From Microbacterium sp. 18062 (GTDB lineage Bacteria; Actinomycetota; Actinomycetes; Actinomycetales; Microbacteriaceae), in the NCBI RefSeq assembly GCF_902706225.1, contig NZ_CACSKB010000027.1, forward strand, positions 1 to 53,108: DNA of 53,108 nucleotides, given 5' to 3'. Below the pieces are notes generated by a model. The model searched no databases. It had not been told where the DNA came from and was given only the letters and a program-made list of their open reading frames with translations. This document shows positions 1 to 8,330 of this stretch, piece after piece. Each line of letters begins with the position of its first letter. The stretch's first letter is position 1. A program made the translations under genes and the position numbers.

Positions 1-129
1 GAAGGGGCGGGGACACGGGGCGCTGCGGCATCTGTGCCCGATGCCCGAGCAGGTTTCCCATCCTTCGTTGGTCGTCAGTGACCCCGGCAGCTGATGCGAA
101 ATCCTCGTGACCGCGGTCGCCCCGGATTC

Positions 130-181
130 GTGTCTCGCTTGTGCAGGTCGGTCGGGGTTTCCGGCTGCACAAGTGAGACAC
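130..181. repeat. Hairpin repeat, copy 1
   Basis: A 17-base arm at 130-146 (gtgtctcgcttgtgcag) pairs with an arm at 165-181 (ctgcacaagtgagacac). There is one mismatch, which can form a G-U pair in RNA. It lies in a gene-free stretch and the same arm sequence recurs at 214. It could act as a terminator-like or REP-like element; no function is shown. Confidence 0.8.
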
Positions 182-213
182 GGGGTCGAGGGTGTGGGTG
201 GTTCCGGGGATCG

Positions 214-265
214 GTGTCTCGCTTGTGCAGGGTTTCGGCGTGATCCGGATGCTCAAGTGAGACAC
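214..265. repeat. Hairpin repeat, copy 2
   Basis: The left arm at 214-230 is identical to the left arm of the hairpin at 130. The right arm at 249-265 matches with a few changes. The loop differs completely from copy 1, so the arms rather than the loop are conserved. It is followed 13 bases later by the longer repeat at 279. Confidence 0.8.
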
Positions 266-278
266 GCGACGGATGCAG

Positions 279-390
279 CTGACCCGAAAGTCCTCGCGCT
301 CCGTCTCGTTGCGCTCGCTCAGCGACCGGGCTTTCCCGCACCCCCCACGGAGTGCTCCGCGGGGGCGGGGGAAGCTGATGCGAAGCCTCC
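279..390 (+). repeat. Dispersed repeat, copy A
   Basis: This block, beginning ctgacccgaaagtcctc, is found again in reverse complement near 9358-9478. The best conserved stretches are the first 17 bases, the core gcgctcgctcagcgaccgg, and a tail with agctgatgcgaag. The rest of 1-530 holds no gene I can support: the long open frames there lack ribosome binding sites and read through the hairpins. Confidence 0.7.
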
Positions 391-530
391 CCGACATCGA
401 CTCCTGAGGGAGGGCTCGCGCGCGAAAAGCCACGCGTGGCGGACAGGATGCCGCCGGATGCGTCTGGCAGAATGGGCACGTCGTATCACCGTCGATGTCG
501 AACTCTCTCACGAGGACGAAGGGATGAACG

Positions 531-749
531 ATGGCTGCACCGGCCAACAGCTCCAATCCGCCCACAGGCGCTCAGGCGGTCGTGGCGAACGCGGTGGTCT
601 CCAACGATCCGGCCCGGAGGCCCGACGTCCTCTTCCGGGTGCGGCGCGAAGAAGGTCACCAGCCGAGTGCGTGGTGGATGATCGGTGCTTTCGTCGTCGT
701 CTCGGGCATCGTGCTGGTGCTCTTCAGCTTCGTCCCCGGCGGCGCCTGA
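531..749 (+). CDS. Small single-pass membrane protein of unknown function
   Basis: 72 residues. The N-terminal half is polar and probably disordered (Ala, Asn, Ser, Pro-rich). Residues about 25-45 are basic (RRPDVLFRVRREEG), then an aromatic pair SAWWM opens one transmembrane helix at about 47-67, and the protein ends FVPGGA. The positive charge before the helix suggests the N-terminus stays in the cytoplasm. The ATG follows a purine-rich gacgaaggg tract. It stands alone on the plus strand and converges with rmuC. I do not recognise a family; composition and helix argue that it is a real gene. Confidence 0.65.
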   Translation: MAAPANSSNPPTGAQAVVANAVVSNDPARRPDVLFRVRREEGHQPSAWWMIGAFVVVSGIVLVLFSFVPGGA

Positions 750-798
750 GCTCCTGCAGGCTTCGCCCCTCCGCCGGCTCGTCGTGGCGATCGCGCGA

Positions 799-2097
799 TC
801 AGCGGGGTGTTTCTTCCGCGACGGGTGACGTCGTGCCCGGGCTTCCGGATGCGGGGGATTCTTCGCCCGTGGCCGCGCGTACCGCCGCCAGCGCCGCGGT
901 GAACTCCGGCGCGCTGAGCGACCGCGGACCCGACTCGATCAGCGCGGGCGCCGCCGCCGCATCCAGCTTGGTCTCGTCGATGCCAGGGAACCGGCGCGCG
1001 CTGACGAGCACGCGCGATTCGAGCGATCCGACGAGCCGGTTGTAGCCGTCGACGGTGCGCTGGATGCCGCGTCTGAGCTCGTCGATGTGCCCGGCGAGGC
1101 CGCTGAGCCGCTCGTACAGCTGGGAACCGAGGGCGAAGAGCTCACGGGCGTCGTCGGAGACGGCCTGTTGCGTCCAGGTGTAGGCCACGGTCTTCAGCAC
1201 CACCCACAGGTTCACCGGCGAGGCGAGGGCGACGCGCTGGCGGAAGGCGTGGTCGAGCAGGGCGGGGTCGTCGTCGAGAGCGGTGGAGAGCAGCGACTCG
1301 CTCGGCACGAAGCAGATCACGAACTCGGGACTCGAGTCGAGGCCCGCCCAGTAGCGCTTCTTCGCCAACGCATCGATGTGGGCGCGGAGCGCCTTCACAT
1401 GGCGCTCGCGGAGGGCACGTCTCCGGATGCCGTCGTCGCCCTGGGCGGAGTCGGGGATCGCGCTCGCCTCGAGGAACGCGTCGAGCGGAGCCTTGGCGTC
1501 GACGGCGATGGCCTTGCCTCCGGGCAGGCGCACCACCATGTCGGGACGCCCGGAGCCGGAATCGGAGGACACCGACGACTGCAGGTCGAAGTCGACGTGC
1601 CGGGTGAGTCCGGCCGCCTCGACGACGCGTCGCAGCTGGGTCTCGCCCCAGACGCCGCGCGTGCTGGTGGACCGCAGCGCGCTCGACAGCGACTCGGTCG
1701 TGGCGCGCAGGGCCTCGTCGGACTCCTGCGCGCGCCGGAGCTGCTCGTTCAGCGCACCGTACTGGGCATGGCGCTCGCGCTCGAGGTCGTCGACCTTCTG
1801 CTGCATCTGCGTCAGGGACTCGCGCACCGGGGAGAGGGCCTGCAGCACCGACTGCTCGCGGCGCTCCCGGTCGTCGCGCATCTGCTGCTGCGCGCGGTCT
1901 CGCTCGACGAACTCGCGGTAGAGCGCCCCCTGCCGCTCGAGCTCGGCACGCGATCCCGCCGCGGCGGACTCGGCGGCGGCGGCGCGGGCGGAGAGGGCGG
2001 CGCGGGCGGTCTCTCCGCGGGTGCGGGCGGCGAACCATCCGATCGCCGCGCCCGCTGCGAGGCAGATCAGGGCGACGGCGACGATCACGAGTTCCAT
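799..2097 (-). CDS. rmuC: DNA recombination protein RmuC
   Basis: 432 residues. An N-terminal transmembrane helix (about 3-24) is followed by an Ala/Arg/Glu-rich coiled coil (about 28-140), then the globular RmuC domain with family features such as RGVWGETQLRRVVEAAGL and PDMVVRLPGGKAIAVDAKAPLDAFLEA. RmuC proteins limit inversions at short inverted repeats, and the domain is related to restriction-type nuclease folds; activity here is inferred from family. The C-terminal tail is low-complexity and ends SPVAEETPR. The ATG start places the helix at the extreme N-terminus. The exonuclease gene lies just upstream on the same strand, 33 bp away, so the two may be co-transcribed. Confidence 0.92.
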   Translation of the reverse strand: MELVIVAVALICLAAGAAIGWFAARTRGETARAALSARAAAAESAAAGSRAELERQGALYREFVERDRAQQQMRDDRERREQSVLQALSPVRESLTQMQQKVDDLERERHAQYGALNEQLRRAQESDEALRATTESLSSALRSTSTRGVWGETQLRRVVEAAGLTRHVDFDLQSSVSSDSGSGRPDMVVRLPGGKAIAVDAKAPLDAFLEASAIPDSAQGDDGIRRRALRERHVKALRAHIDALAKKRYWAGLDSSPEFVICFVPSESLLSTALDDDPALLDHAFRQRVALASPVNLWVVLKTVAYTWTQQAVSDDARELFALGSQLYERLSGLAGHIDELRRGIQRTVDGYNRLVGSLESRVLVSARRFPGIDETKLDAAAAPALIESGPRSLSAPEFTAALAAVRAATGEESPASGSPGTTSPVAEETPR

Positions 2098-2130
2098 GGG
2101 GCGAGTCTCTCGTGGGCCCCCGACATCGGC

Positions 2131-2718
2131 TCAGGCGGCGGCGGCCTCGGCCGGTTCGATCGCGCCGATGCGGATGCCGGCGTGCGCGGCGAGCTCCGCG
2201 ATGTCCGCGGCGCGCCAGCGGCGTGCGGCGTCGATCATGATGTGCGCGGAGGCCACCGCATCCGACGTCGCGTCGTGATGGACGAGGTCGGTGAACCCGG
2301 CGGCGGACGCCGCGGCGGGAAGCCGGTACGAGGGCAGATCGTAGGTGCGGCGCGCAACCTGCACGCTGCATGCGTAGCGGTAGGGCGGGCAGACGTCGCC
2401 CGTCGCCTCGCACGCGCGGCGGAGGACCGCCATGTCGAACCCGGCGTTGTGGGCGACGAGCACGTCGGCGCCCGCGAAAGCGACGAGGTCGTCCAGCTGC
2501 GTGCTCCAGTCCTTCGCACCGACGACGTGTTCGGGGCGGATGCCGTGGATGCCGATGTTGAGTGCGAAGAACCGGTCGTGGCCGGCGGGCGGGCGGATGA
2601 GCCATCCTGCGGTCGCGACGATCCGGCCGCCGCGTACGCGGGCCAGTCCGACGCTGCAGGCGGAGGCGCTGGAGGCGTTCGCCGTCTCGAAGTCGATCGC
2701 GGTGAAGTCCAGGGCCAC
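2131..2718 (-). CDS. 3'-5' exonuclease, DnaQ-like DEDDh family
   Basis: 195 residues. The exonuclease I motif is seen near the N-terminus as FTAIDFETAN (D and E metal ligands). Exo II lies around VLVAHNAGFDMAVL, and Exo III ends in HDATSDAVASAHIM with the expected His and Asp. This matches stand-alone proofreading-type exonucleases rather than the full DNA polymerase III epsilon subunit. The start is GTG, chosen because it directly precedes the first beta strand. It is upstream of rmuC on the same strand, which suits a shared role in DNA maintenance, though co-function is inference. Confidence 0.88.
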   Translation of the reverse strand: MALDFTAIDFETANASSASACSVGLARVRGGRIVATAGWLIRPPAGHDRFFALNIGIHGIRPEHVVGAKDWSTQLDDLVAFAGADVLVAHNAGFDMAVLRRACEATGDVCPPYRYACSVQVARRTYDLPSYRLPAAASAAGFTDLVHHDATSDAVASAHIMIDAARRWRAADIAELAAHAGIRIGAIEPAEAAAA

Positions 2719-2848
2719 GGGTCCACTGTCTCGGCAGGTGCGCGCCGCACGGGTCAGGCACGCCGAGAGCGCGCGGATCCGGGCTCTGCGGGGGCGGAGT
2801 CGCGGATCGGTTCGGGCCCGCGCGGATCGGTGTGGAGGCAGGGGCGCC

Positions 2849-2854
2849 TAGACT
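2849..2854 (+). promoter_or_regulatory. -10 box for a leaderless ychF transcript
   Basis: TAGACT fits the actinobacterial TANNNT -10 pattern. It ends 8 bases before the GTG of ychF at 2863, and there is no Shine-Dalgarno sequence between. Transcription would start at or very near the start codon. Confidence 0.55.
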
Positions 2855-2862
2855 GGTTCCCC

Positions 2863-3936
2863 GTGGCTCTCACCATCGGAATCGTCGGACTGCCCAACGT
2901 CGGCAAGTCCACCCTGTTCAACGCCCTGACGAAGAATCAGGTGCTCGCGGCGAACTACCCGTTCGCGACGATCGAGCCGAACGTCGGGGTCGTGAATCTT
3001 CCGGATCCGCGGCTCGAGACGTTGGCGGAGATCTTCTCGAGCGAGCGCATCCTGCCCGCCGCGGTCTCGTTCGTCGACATCGCAGGGATCGTTCGCGGTG
3101 CCAGCGAGGGCGAGGGCCTCGGCAACCAGTTCCTCGCCAACATCCGCGAGGCCGACGCGATCGCCCAGGTCGTCCGCGGCTTCGCCGACGCCGACGTCGT
3201 GCACGTCGAGGGCGCCGTCGACCCGAAGAACGACATGGAGACGATCAACGCCGAGCTGCAGCTCGCCGACCTCCAGACGCTCGAGAAGGCGATCGTGCGG
3301 TACGAGAAGGAGGTGCGCGGCAAGAAGCTCGACCCGTCGGTGCTCGAGGCCGCCCTCGCCGCGAAGGACGCGCTGGAGCGCGGCGTGCTGCTGTCCGCAT
3401 CCGGGATCGATCTCGCGCCCGTGCGGGAGCTCGGCCTGCTCACCGCGAAGCCCTTCATCTTCGTCTTCAACGTCGACGAGGCCGTGCTGACGGATGCGGC
3501 GCGCAAGGGCGAGCTCGAGGCGCTGGTCGCCCCGGCGAAGGCCGTGTTCCTGGATGCGAAGATCGAGTCCGAGCTGATCGACCTCGATCCCGAGGACGCC
3601 GCGGAGCTCCTCGCGTCGACCGGGCAGGAGGAGTCCGGTCTCGACCAGCTCGCCCGCATCGGCTTCGACACGCTCGGCCTCCAGACCTACCTGACGGCGG
3701 GTCCGAAGGAGGCACGCGCGTGGACGATCGGCAAGGGTTGGAAGGCGCCGCAGGCCGCGGGCGTCATCCACACCGATTTCGAGAAGGGCTTCATCAAGGC
3801 CGAGGTCATCTCGTTCGAGCACCTCGTCGCGACCGGATCGGTGGCCGAGGCGCGCGCGAAGGGCAAGGCCCGCCTCGAGGGCAAGGACTACATCATGCAG
3901 GACGGCGACGTGGTGGAGTTCCGCTTCAACGTGTAG
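2863..3936 (+). CDS. ychF: Redox-regulated ATPase YchF (Obg-related)
   Basis: 357 residues, the normal family length. The P-loop GLPNVGKST is at residues 8-16, switch II reads DIAGIV, and the nucleotide-specificity motif is NVDE instead of the GTPase NKxD, which explains the family's preference for ATP. A central coiled coil (about 125-205) and a C-terminal TGS domain (from about 270, AWTIGKGWKAPQAAG...) follow. The family binds ribosomes and is linked to translation control and oxidative stress. GTG is the only start next to the P-loop; open frame upstream of it is a shadow. Single-gene unit. Confidence 0.97.
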   Translation: MALTIGIVGLPNVGKSTLFNALTKNQVLAANYPFATIEPNVGVVNLPDPRLETLAEIFSSERILPAAVSFVDIAGIVRGASEGEGLGNQFLANIREADAIAQVVRGFADADVVHVEGAVDPKNDMETINAELQLADLQTLEKAIVRYEKEVRGKKLDPSVLEAALAAKDALERGVLLSASGIDLAPVRELGLLTAKPFIFVFNVDEAVLTDAARKGELEALVAPAKAVFLDAKIESELIDLDPEDAAELLASTGQEESGLDQLARIGFDTLGLQTYLTAGPKEARAWTIGKGWKAPQAAGVIHTDFEKGFIKAEVISFEHLVATGSVAEARAKGKARLEGKDYIMQDGDVVEFRFNV

Positions 3937-4003
3937 GCCCCGCCCGGGGAGTCGTGTCGCGCGCTGGCACACGGTCCTTCTCCAACTAGGAACGGGTTCC
4001 CGT

Positions 4004-4471
4004 TCAATCGCTGACCTCCTCTGTTGCGCGAGAGCGGGGTGGTCCCTTGGCGGTGTAGTTTTCGATGTCGATGTTGAAGCGGTGCAAGTAGTCGGCGAAT
4101 CGGTTGACGTCGTCGTCGGACCAGTTCTCCAGGATGAGGTCGAGTGCGCGGATGGACCGGTCACGCGAAGCGCGCATCCGTGCGGTTCCCTCGTTCGTGA
4201 CGGCGAAGCGGCGAGCGATGCCGCCACTAGGGTCCGGGATGCGTTCGAGGAGCCCCGCACGGAGCGCGGCACCGGTTTGCCGTTGCAGCGTTGACGCGTC
4301 CAGGCGCAATGCCTCGCTGAGTTCGGCGATCGTCATCGGACCCTGCACGCTCAGGCGGCTCAACAGTGTGTAGACGCTGCGCTCGATGCCTCCTTCGTGA
4401 TGATGTCGTGCGATGGAGTAACGACTTTGCAGCATCTGCTCATATTCGATGTCAGCGATGCGTCTTTCCAT
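4004..4471 (-). CDS. MarR family transcriptional regulator
   Basis: 155 residues with a winged helix-turn-helix in the middle: the recognition region runs through MTIAELSEALRLDASTLQRQTGAALRAGLLERI, and the wing lies in DPSGGIARRFAVT. Flanking helices make the usual MarR dimer interface. It is divergent from the MFS pump starting at 4539, with only about 67 bp between them, including an AT-rich palindrome. The expected role is to repress the pump, and itself, until a small lipophilic ligand binds. Confidence 0.9.
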   Translation of the reverse strand: MERRIADIEYEQMLQSRYSIARHHHEGGIERSVYTLLSRLSVQGPMTIAELSEALRLDASTLQRQTGAALRAGLLERIPDPSGGIARRFAVTNEGTARMRASRDRSIRALDLILENWSDDDVNRFADYLHRFNIDIENYTAKGPPRSRATEEVSD

Positions 4472-4497
4472 GCCCCCATCCTATCTGGCCTATGTAT

Positions 4498-4511
4498 GAT
4501 GCATATGTATC
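4498..4511. promoter_or_regulatory. Probable MarR operator
   Basis: GATGCATATGTATC is an imperfect palindrome (12 of 14 positions symmetric) in an unusually AT-rich stretch between the divergent MarR and MFS genes. Related tgcatat half-sites continue to about 4519, immediately upstream of the pump's ribosome binding site at about 4526-4531. Confidence 0.5.
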
Positions 4512-4538
4512 TTGCATATCTTGGACAGGAGAACCGGT

Positions 4539-5969
4539 ATGACGACATCCGTGCCTCGCCCCGGTCTACTCGTCGGCGTCCTTGCCTCCGCGGGCATCGC
4601 TTCGTCGCTGACGCAGACGATGGTGACCCCTCTCATCGCGCAGTTCCCCGTGATCTTCGACACATCCGCAGCGAACACCGCGTGGATCGTCACGGCGACG
4701 CTTCTCGCTGCGGCTGTCGCCATGCCGATCTCCGGGCGTCTGGGCGACATGTTCGGCAAGAAACGGATGATCCTGATCGTCGCGATCCCGCTGATACTCG
4801 GCGGCGTCGTCTGCGCGCTTGCGCCCACTGTCGAAGTGATGATCGTCGGTCGCGCGCTGCAGGGCATCGGCTCGGGCATGGTCCCTCTTAGCATCGCGCT
4901 CCTGCGGGACGTGATGCCGCCGGAGCGACTGTCATCGGCGATTGCGGCGGTGAGCGCGACGCTCGGCGTCGGTGGCGCTATCGGGATGCCGATATCGGCG
5001 GCAGTGGTCGAGTTCGCGGACTGGCATGTGCTGTTCTGGGCCGGAGCGGCCCTCACGGTGATCACCACGGCCGCGATCTGGCTGGTCGTGCCGGAGGTAC
5101 CCGCCGCGGCCGCCGGTCAACGTTTCGATGCACCAGGCGCGGTGGGTCTCGCCGTTGGTCTGGTGTCGTTCATCCTTGCGATCTCCAAGGGCTCCGAGTG
5201 GGGTTGGACTTCACCCCTCACGATCGGGCTGCTGGCCCTCGCCCTCGTCGCGTTCCTGGTATGGGGATTCTGGGAGACGCGCACGAGAGACCCCCTCGTC
5301 GACCTGCGCACCACAGTCCAACCCCGCGTACTCCTCACGAACATCGCATCGATCTTCATCGGATTCGGGATGTACGCCAGCATGCTCGTGATGCCGCAAG
5401 TGCTGCAGCTTTCGTCCGCGACCGGCTACGGTCTCGGACAGTCGATCCTTGCAGCGGGCCTGTGGATGGCCCCGGCTGGACTCATGATGCTGGTGCTCTC
5501 GCCCGTCGCGGGCCATCTCATCGATGCCCGCGGCCCGAAATTCACTCTCGTGCTGGGAGTGTCGATCCTCGCTCTCGGCTACGTGGTCGGACTCTTCGGT
5601 ATGGGGAGCACCTGGGGCATACTCGCCACCGGAATCGTGATCAACAGCGGCATCGCGTTCGCCTATGGGGCGATGCCCTCGATCATCATGAGTGCCGTGC
5701 CCCACAGCGAAACGGCAGCAGCGAATGGCTTCAATACCTTGATGCGCTCACTTGGCACGACAATCGGTGCGGCGATCATTGGCGTGGTCCTCGCGCAAAT
5801 GACCATCCCCTTCGACGATGCCGTGGTACCGAGCGACGCGGGTTTCCGCACCGTGTTCGTCATCGGCGGTGGCGTTGCCCTCATCGCCGCCCTCATCGCC
5901 CTCTTCATTCCTGCAGCAAGAACGAAGACGGAACCGATGCTGAGCGCCGATGCGCGCTCTAGCGTTTGA
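4539..5969 (+). CDS. MFS drug/multidrug efflux transporter (EmrB/DHA2-like)
   Basis: 476 residues with about 14 predicted transmembrane helices. The loop after helix 2 carries the MFS signature in the form GRLGDMFGKKR, and the helix-5 antiporter region is seen in ATLGVGGAIGMPISAAVVEF. This size and helix count fit proton-driven drug exporters of the 14-helix class. I chose the ATG at 4539 because aggag lies at the right distance before it; an in-frame ATG at 4512 has none and sits in the operator. The divergent MarR gene suggests substrate-inducible expression. Substrate unknown. Confidence 0.9.
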   Translation: MTTSVPRPGLLVGVLASAGIASSLTQTMVTPLIAQFPVIFDTSAANTAWIVTATLLAAAVAMPISGRLGDMFGKKRMILIVAIPLILGGVVCALAPTVEVMIVGRALQGIGSGMVPLSIALLRDVMPPERLSSAIAAVSATLGVGGAIGMPISAAVVEFADWHVLFWAGAALTVITTAAIWLVVPEVPAAAAGQRFDAPGAVGLAVGLVSFILAISKGSEWGWTSPLTIGLLALALVAFLVWGFWETRTRDPLVDLRTTVQPRVLLTNIASIFIGFGMYASMLVMPQVLQLSSATGYGLGQSILAAGLWMAPAGLMMLVLSPVAGHLIDARGPKFTLVLGVSILALGYVVGLFGMGSTWGILATGIVINSGIAFAYGAMPSIIMSAVPHSETAAANGFNTLMRSLGTTIGAAIIGVVLAQMTIPFDDAVVPSDAGFRTVFVIGGGVALIAALIALFIPAARTKTEPMLSADARSSV

Positions 5970-6120
5970 CTGCTGGTTGAGGCAGATTCGGCGGCGTCAC
6001 TACGCCCCGGGCGCGTGCCGGACAACGGTCCCGGGCGACGGGGTCGCTCAGGGTCTCCAAGAGCCTTTCGGTTCCCATGAGGGCGATGCTTTCATTGTGC
6101 GGAGACACTCGACGGGCGGC

Positions 6121-6723
6121 TCACTCATCTAGCTGCGCTGGCTGAGACGGCTCGAAGGTCGCGACCATGCGGGCGAGGACGTCGATGGCCCCCTCGATCT
6201 GCGCGGCGTCCAACGGCCCGATGAGCCTGCCGGCGGACAGGAGACCTATCGTCGCGCTGGAGAGCGCGATGGCGAGGTGCTCCGGCTCCACGTCGGCGGC
6301 GAGCATCCCGCGCTCCTGAAGGTCGCGCAGCCACTCGACGACGCCGTCGTGACGTGCCCGGTAGCGGCCGTCGGCGACGGTGTCGACGTGGCGGCCGAGA
6401 ACGCCGTGGTCGTCGAGGAACGCGGCACTCATCAGCCGGTCGTCCAGCAGAGCACGCGCGGCGGCGCGGTAGGCCTCGCTGGGGGGAGGATGCTCGCCGA
6501 TCTCGGCGTCGACGCGGGCCCGCATGCGTTCGGTGCCTCGGCGAAGGAGAGCGTCGAGGATGTCGCGTTTGCTGTCGAACTCGAGGTAGACCGCGCCCTT
6601 GCCGATGCCGGCCTTCGCTGCCACGGCGGCGACGCTCATCGCGTCGAAGCCGCGGTCCAGGACGAGGTCCTCGGCGGCGTCCAGAACGGCCTCGCGCCGG
6701 TGCGGGATGAGCGGCCGGGGCAT
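6121..6723 (-). CDS. TetR family transcriptional regulator
   Basis: 200 residues. The N-terminal helix-turn-helix is typical (AVLDAAEDLVLDRGFDAMSV...AAKAGIGKGAVYLEFDSKRDIL, about 11-58), followed by a variable all-helical ligand domain. Its ATG shares one base with the TGA of the upstream hydrolase gene (TGATG), so translation is coupled. A 34-bp perfect inverted repeat upstream of the hydrolase gene is the likely operator, making this an autoregulated hydrolase-regulator operon. The region 5970-6120 between this gene and the convergent MFS gene shows no gene. Confidence 0.92.
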   Translation of the reverse strand: MPRPLIPHRREAVLDAAEDLVLDRGFDAMSVAAVAAKAGIGKGAVYLEFDSKRDILDALLRRGTERMRARVDAEIGEHPPPSEAYRAAARALLDDRLMSAAFLDDHGVLGRHVDTVADGRYRARHDGVVEWLRDLQERGMLAADVEPEHLAIALSSATIGLLSAGRLIGPLDAAQIEGAIDVLARMVATFEPSQPAQLDE

Positions 6724-7601
6724 CAGCGCAGGCCCTCGAGGAAACCGAGCATGGCCGGTATCGCGAGATCGGGTCGATCGCGCTGCACCCAGTGCCCGGC
6801 GCCCAGGACCGTCAGCAGCTCGGCGTGGGGGAGCAGCTCCGCCGCGGAGCGCGCGCGGGCGAGGGGCACGCCGCTGTCGTGCTCGCCGTGGACGAGAAGC
6901 GTCGGCGTCTCGATCGTGGGGAGCAGGCCCGTGTAGTCGGTGCGCAGCCCGTTCGCCCGCACCTGGTCCCGCTGCCATTGACCGAACACCTTCAGCCCGT
7001 CGCCGGATGCGGCCTCGATCACCGCTCGGACGAGCTCCGGTGTGCGGGCGGCGGGGTTCCGGACGAACGTCCGCAGGCCTCGTTCCATCGCGAGGGGGCT
7101 GCGCGAGTAGGAGTGTGTCATCGCGGCGAGGAGCCCGGTGTGCACCAGCAGGTACGTGCAGAACTGGCTCACCGCGCTGAAGGGGCCGTCCGTCAGCCGT
7201 GGCATGATGCCGAAGGATCCCAGCAGCATCGCGCCGCGCGCCGCACGGGGCCGGTCCAGGAGATGCCCGAGCGTCAGGCCCCCGCCGAGCGAGAGCCCGC
7301 CGACCGCGTAGTCCACGAGATCGAGGGAGTCCACGAGCTCGCCGACGTACCGCACGAGAGCCCCTTGCGTCAGCGCCCCGTGCGCCGGGGGACTCTGCCC
7401 GAAGCCCGGATGGTCGGGCGCGATCACCCGGTGCCCCGCGCGCGCGAGCGCCGACCCGACCTCGCTCCAGGAGAGCTCGGCGTTGTCGGCGCCCCCGCCG
7501 TGCAGCAGCAGGACGGTCGTTCCGGGCGGGCGGACGGGGGTCCACTGCAGCAGGGAGACCGTCCCGCCGGGCAGTTCGACCGTCGTGCGTCGTGGGTCCA
7601 T
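6723..7601 (-). CDS. Alpha/beta hydrolase
   Basis: 292 residues with the full alpha/beta-hydrolase set: oxyanion-hole motif LLHGGGADN, nucleophile elbow GGLSLGGG (Ser in GxSxG), acid in HGEHDSGVP and a C-terminal catalytic His in GAGHWVQRDRP. Such enzymes cleave esters or C-C bonds of small hydrophobic substrates; the substrate cannot be read from sequence. Start ATG with ggagg upstream. It is the first gene of a two-gene unit with the TetR regulator, which probably senses the hydrolase's substrate or product. Confidence 0.9.
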   Translation of the reverse strand: MDPRRTTVELPGGTVSLLQWTPVRPPGTTVLLLHGGGADNAELSWSEVGSALARAGHRVIAPDHPGFGQSPPAHGALTQGALVRYVGELVDSLDLVDYAVGGLSLGGGLTLGHLLDRPRAARGAMLLGSFGIMPRLTDGPFSAVSQFCTYLLVHTGLLAAMTHSYSRSPLAMERGLRTFVRNPAARTPELVRAVIEAASGDGLKVFGQWQRDQVRANGLRTDYTGLLPTIETPTLLVHGEHDSGVPLARARSAAELLPHAELLTVLGAGHWVQRDRPDLAIPAMLGFLEGLR

Positions 7602-7612
7602 CTCGTGCCTCC

Positions 7613-7646
7613 CGTTGTGACCGTAAGTTCTATTATGGTCACAACG
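7613..7646. promoter_or_regulatory. Long inverted repeat, probable TetR operator
   Basis: CGTTGTGACC at 7613-7622 is the exact reverse complement of GGTCACAACG at 7637-7646, with a 14-base AT-rich spacer. It sits just upstream of the hydrolase ribosome binding site and covers the likely -10 region on the minus strand. This is the typical form of a TetR dimer-pair site. It also lies upstream of the divergent isochorismatase gene. Confidence 0.7.
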
Positions 7647-7751
7647 GAAGGCCGCCGGAGCCGGGTGCGAGAGACGAATCTGACCGGATCGTTCCGCTTG
7701 TCGACGGTTTCGTGCCTTTCCCGTGGGAGAGATCGCGATCAGGATGGGTGC

Positions 7752-8330
7752 ATGACACACCGAACCGACACCGCCCTGCTTGTCATAGATGCGCAGGAGT
7801 CCTTCCGCCAGCGATCGGACGACTGGGCGGCGACGGCGAACCCCCGAGTGCTCGACAACATCGCCCGTCTCGTCGGGCAGTCGCGTGCGGACGGTGACCT
7901 GATCGTGTGGGTGACGCACGCCGAGGCCGGGACGGGCGGGGTGTTCGATCCTGCGCTCGGATTCGTCCGGGTGGTGTCCGAGCTCGAGCCGCTCGAGGGC
8001 GAGGCTCTCATCGCCAAGACGTCGGTCAACGCGTTCACCACGACCGACCTGCATCGGCGGTTGATGGTGCGGGGGATCCGCCGTGTCGTGATCTGCGGGA
8101 TCCGGACGGAGCAGTGCTGCGAGACGACCGCCCGGGTCGCGAGCGACCTCGGCTTCCAGGTCGAGTTCGTCACCGACGCCACCACCACCTCTGCGATCGA
8201 GCCGGGCGAGACGTATGCGGCCGTCTCCGGCGAGGACCTCATGCGCCGCACCGAGAGTGTCCTCGGCGGACGGGGGTTCGCCACGATCGTCACCACGCGA
8301 CAGCGGGCGAGGACCTCGGCGGCGACGTGA
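7752..8330 (+). CDS. Isochorismatase-family cysteine hydrolase
   Basis: 192 residues with the catalytic set of the family: Asp in LLVIDAQESF, Lys in LIAKTSVNAF and the nucleophilic Cys in CGIRTEQCCETTARVA. Family members hydrolyse amides or vinyl ethers such as nicotinamide, N-carbamoyl compounds or isochorismate. The exact substrate is not determined. The ATG starts right before the first strand. The stop overlaps the GTG of the next gene by four bases, so the hydrolase and the GlxA-type regulator form one translational unit. Confidence 0.9.
   Translation: MTHRTDTALLVIDAQESFRQRSDDWAATANPRVLDNIARLVGQSRADGDLIVWVTHAEAGTGGVFDPALGFVRVVSELEPLEGEALIAKTSVNAFTTTDLHRRLMVRGIRRVVICGIRTEQCCETTARVASDLGFQVEFVTDATTTSAIEPGETYAAVSGEDLMRRTESVLGGRGFATIVTTRQRARTSAAT

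Noticed and set aside
130..265. Two-unit CRISPR-like array
   Set aside because: Only two units, the repeated parts are inverted arms rather than direct repeats, the spacing differs and there are no cas genes.
107..1045. Long forward open frame across the 5' end and the rmuC tail
   Set aside because: It reads through both hairpin repeats and is antisense to rmuC at its end; composition is Arg/Ser/Pro-rich shadow sequence with no ribosome binding site.
1087..2862. 590-codon upstream extension of ychF
   Set aside because: It is antisense to rmuC and the exonuclease gene; ychF is full length from the GTG at 2863, right before its P-loop.
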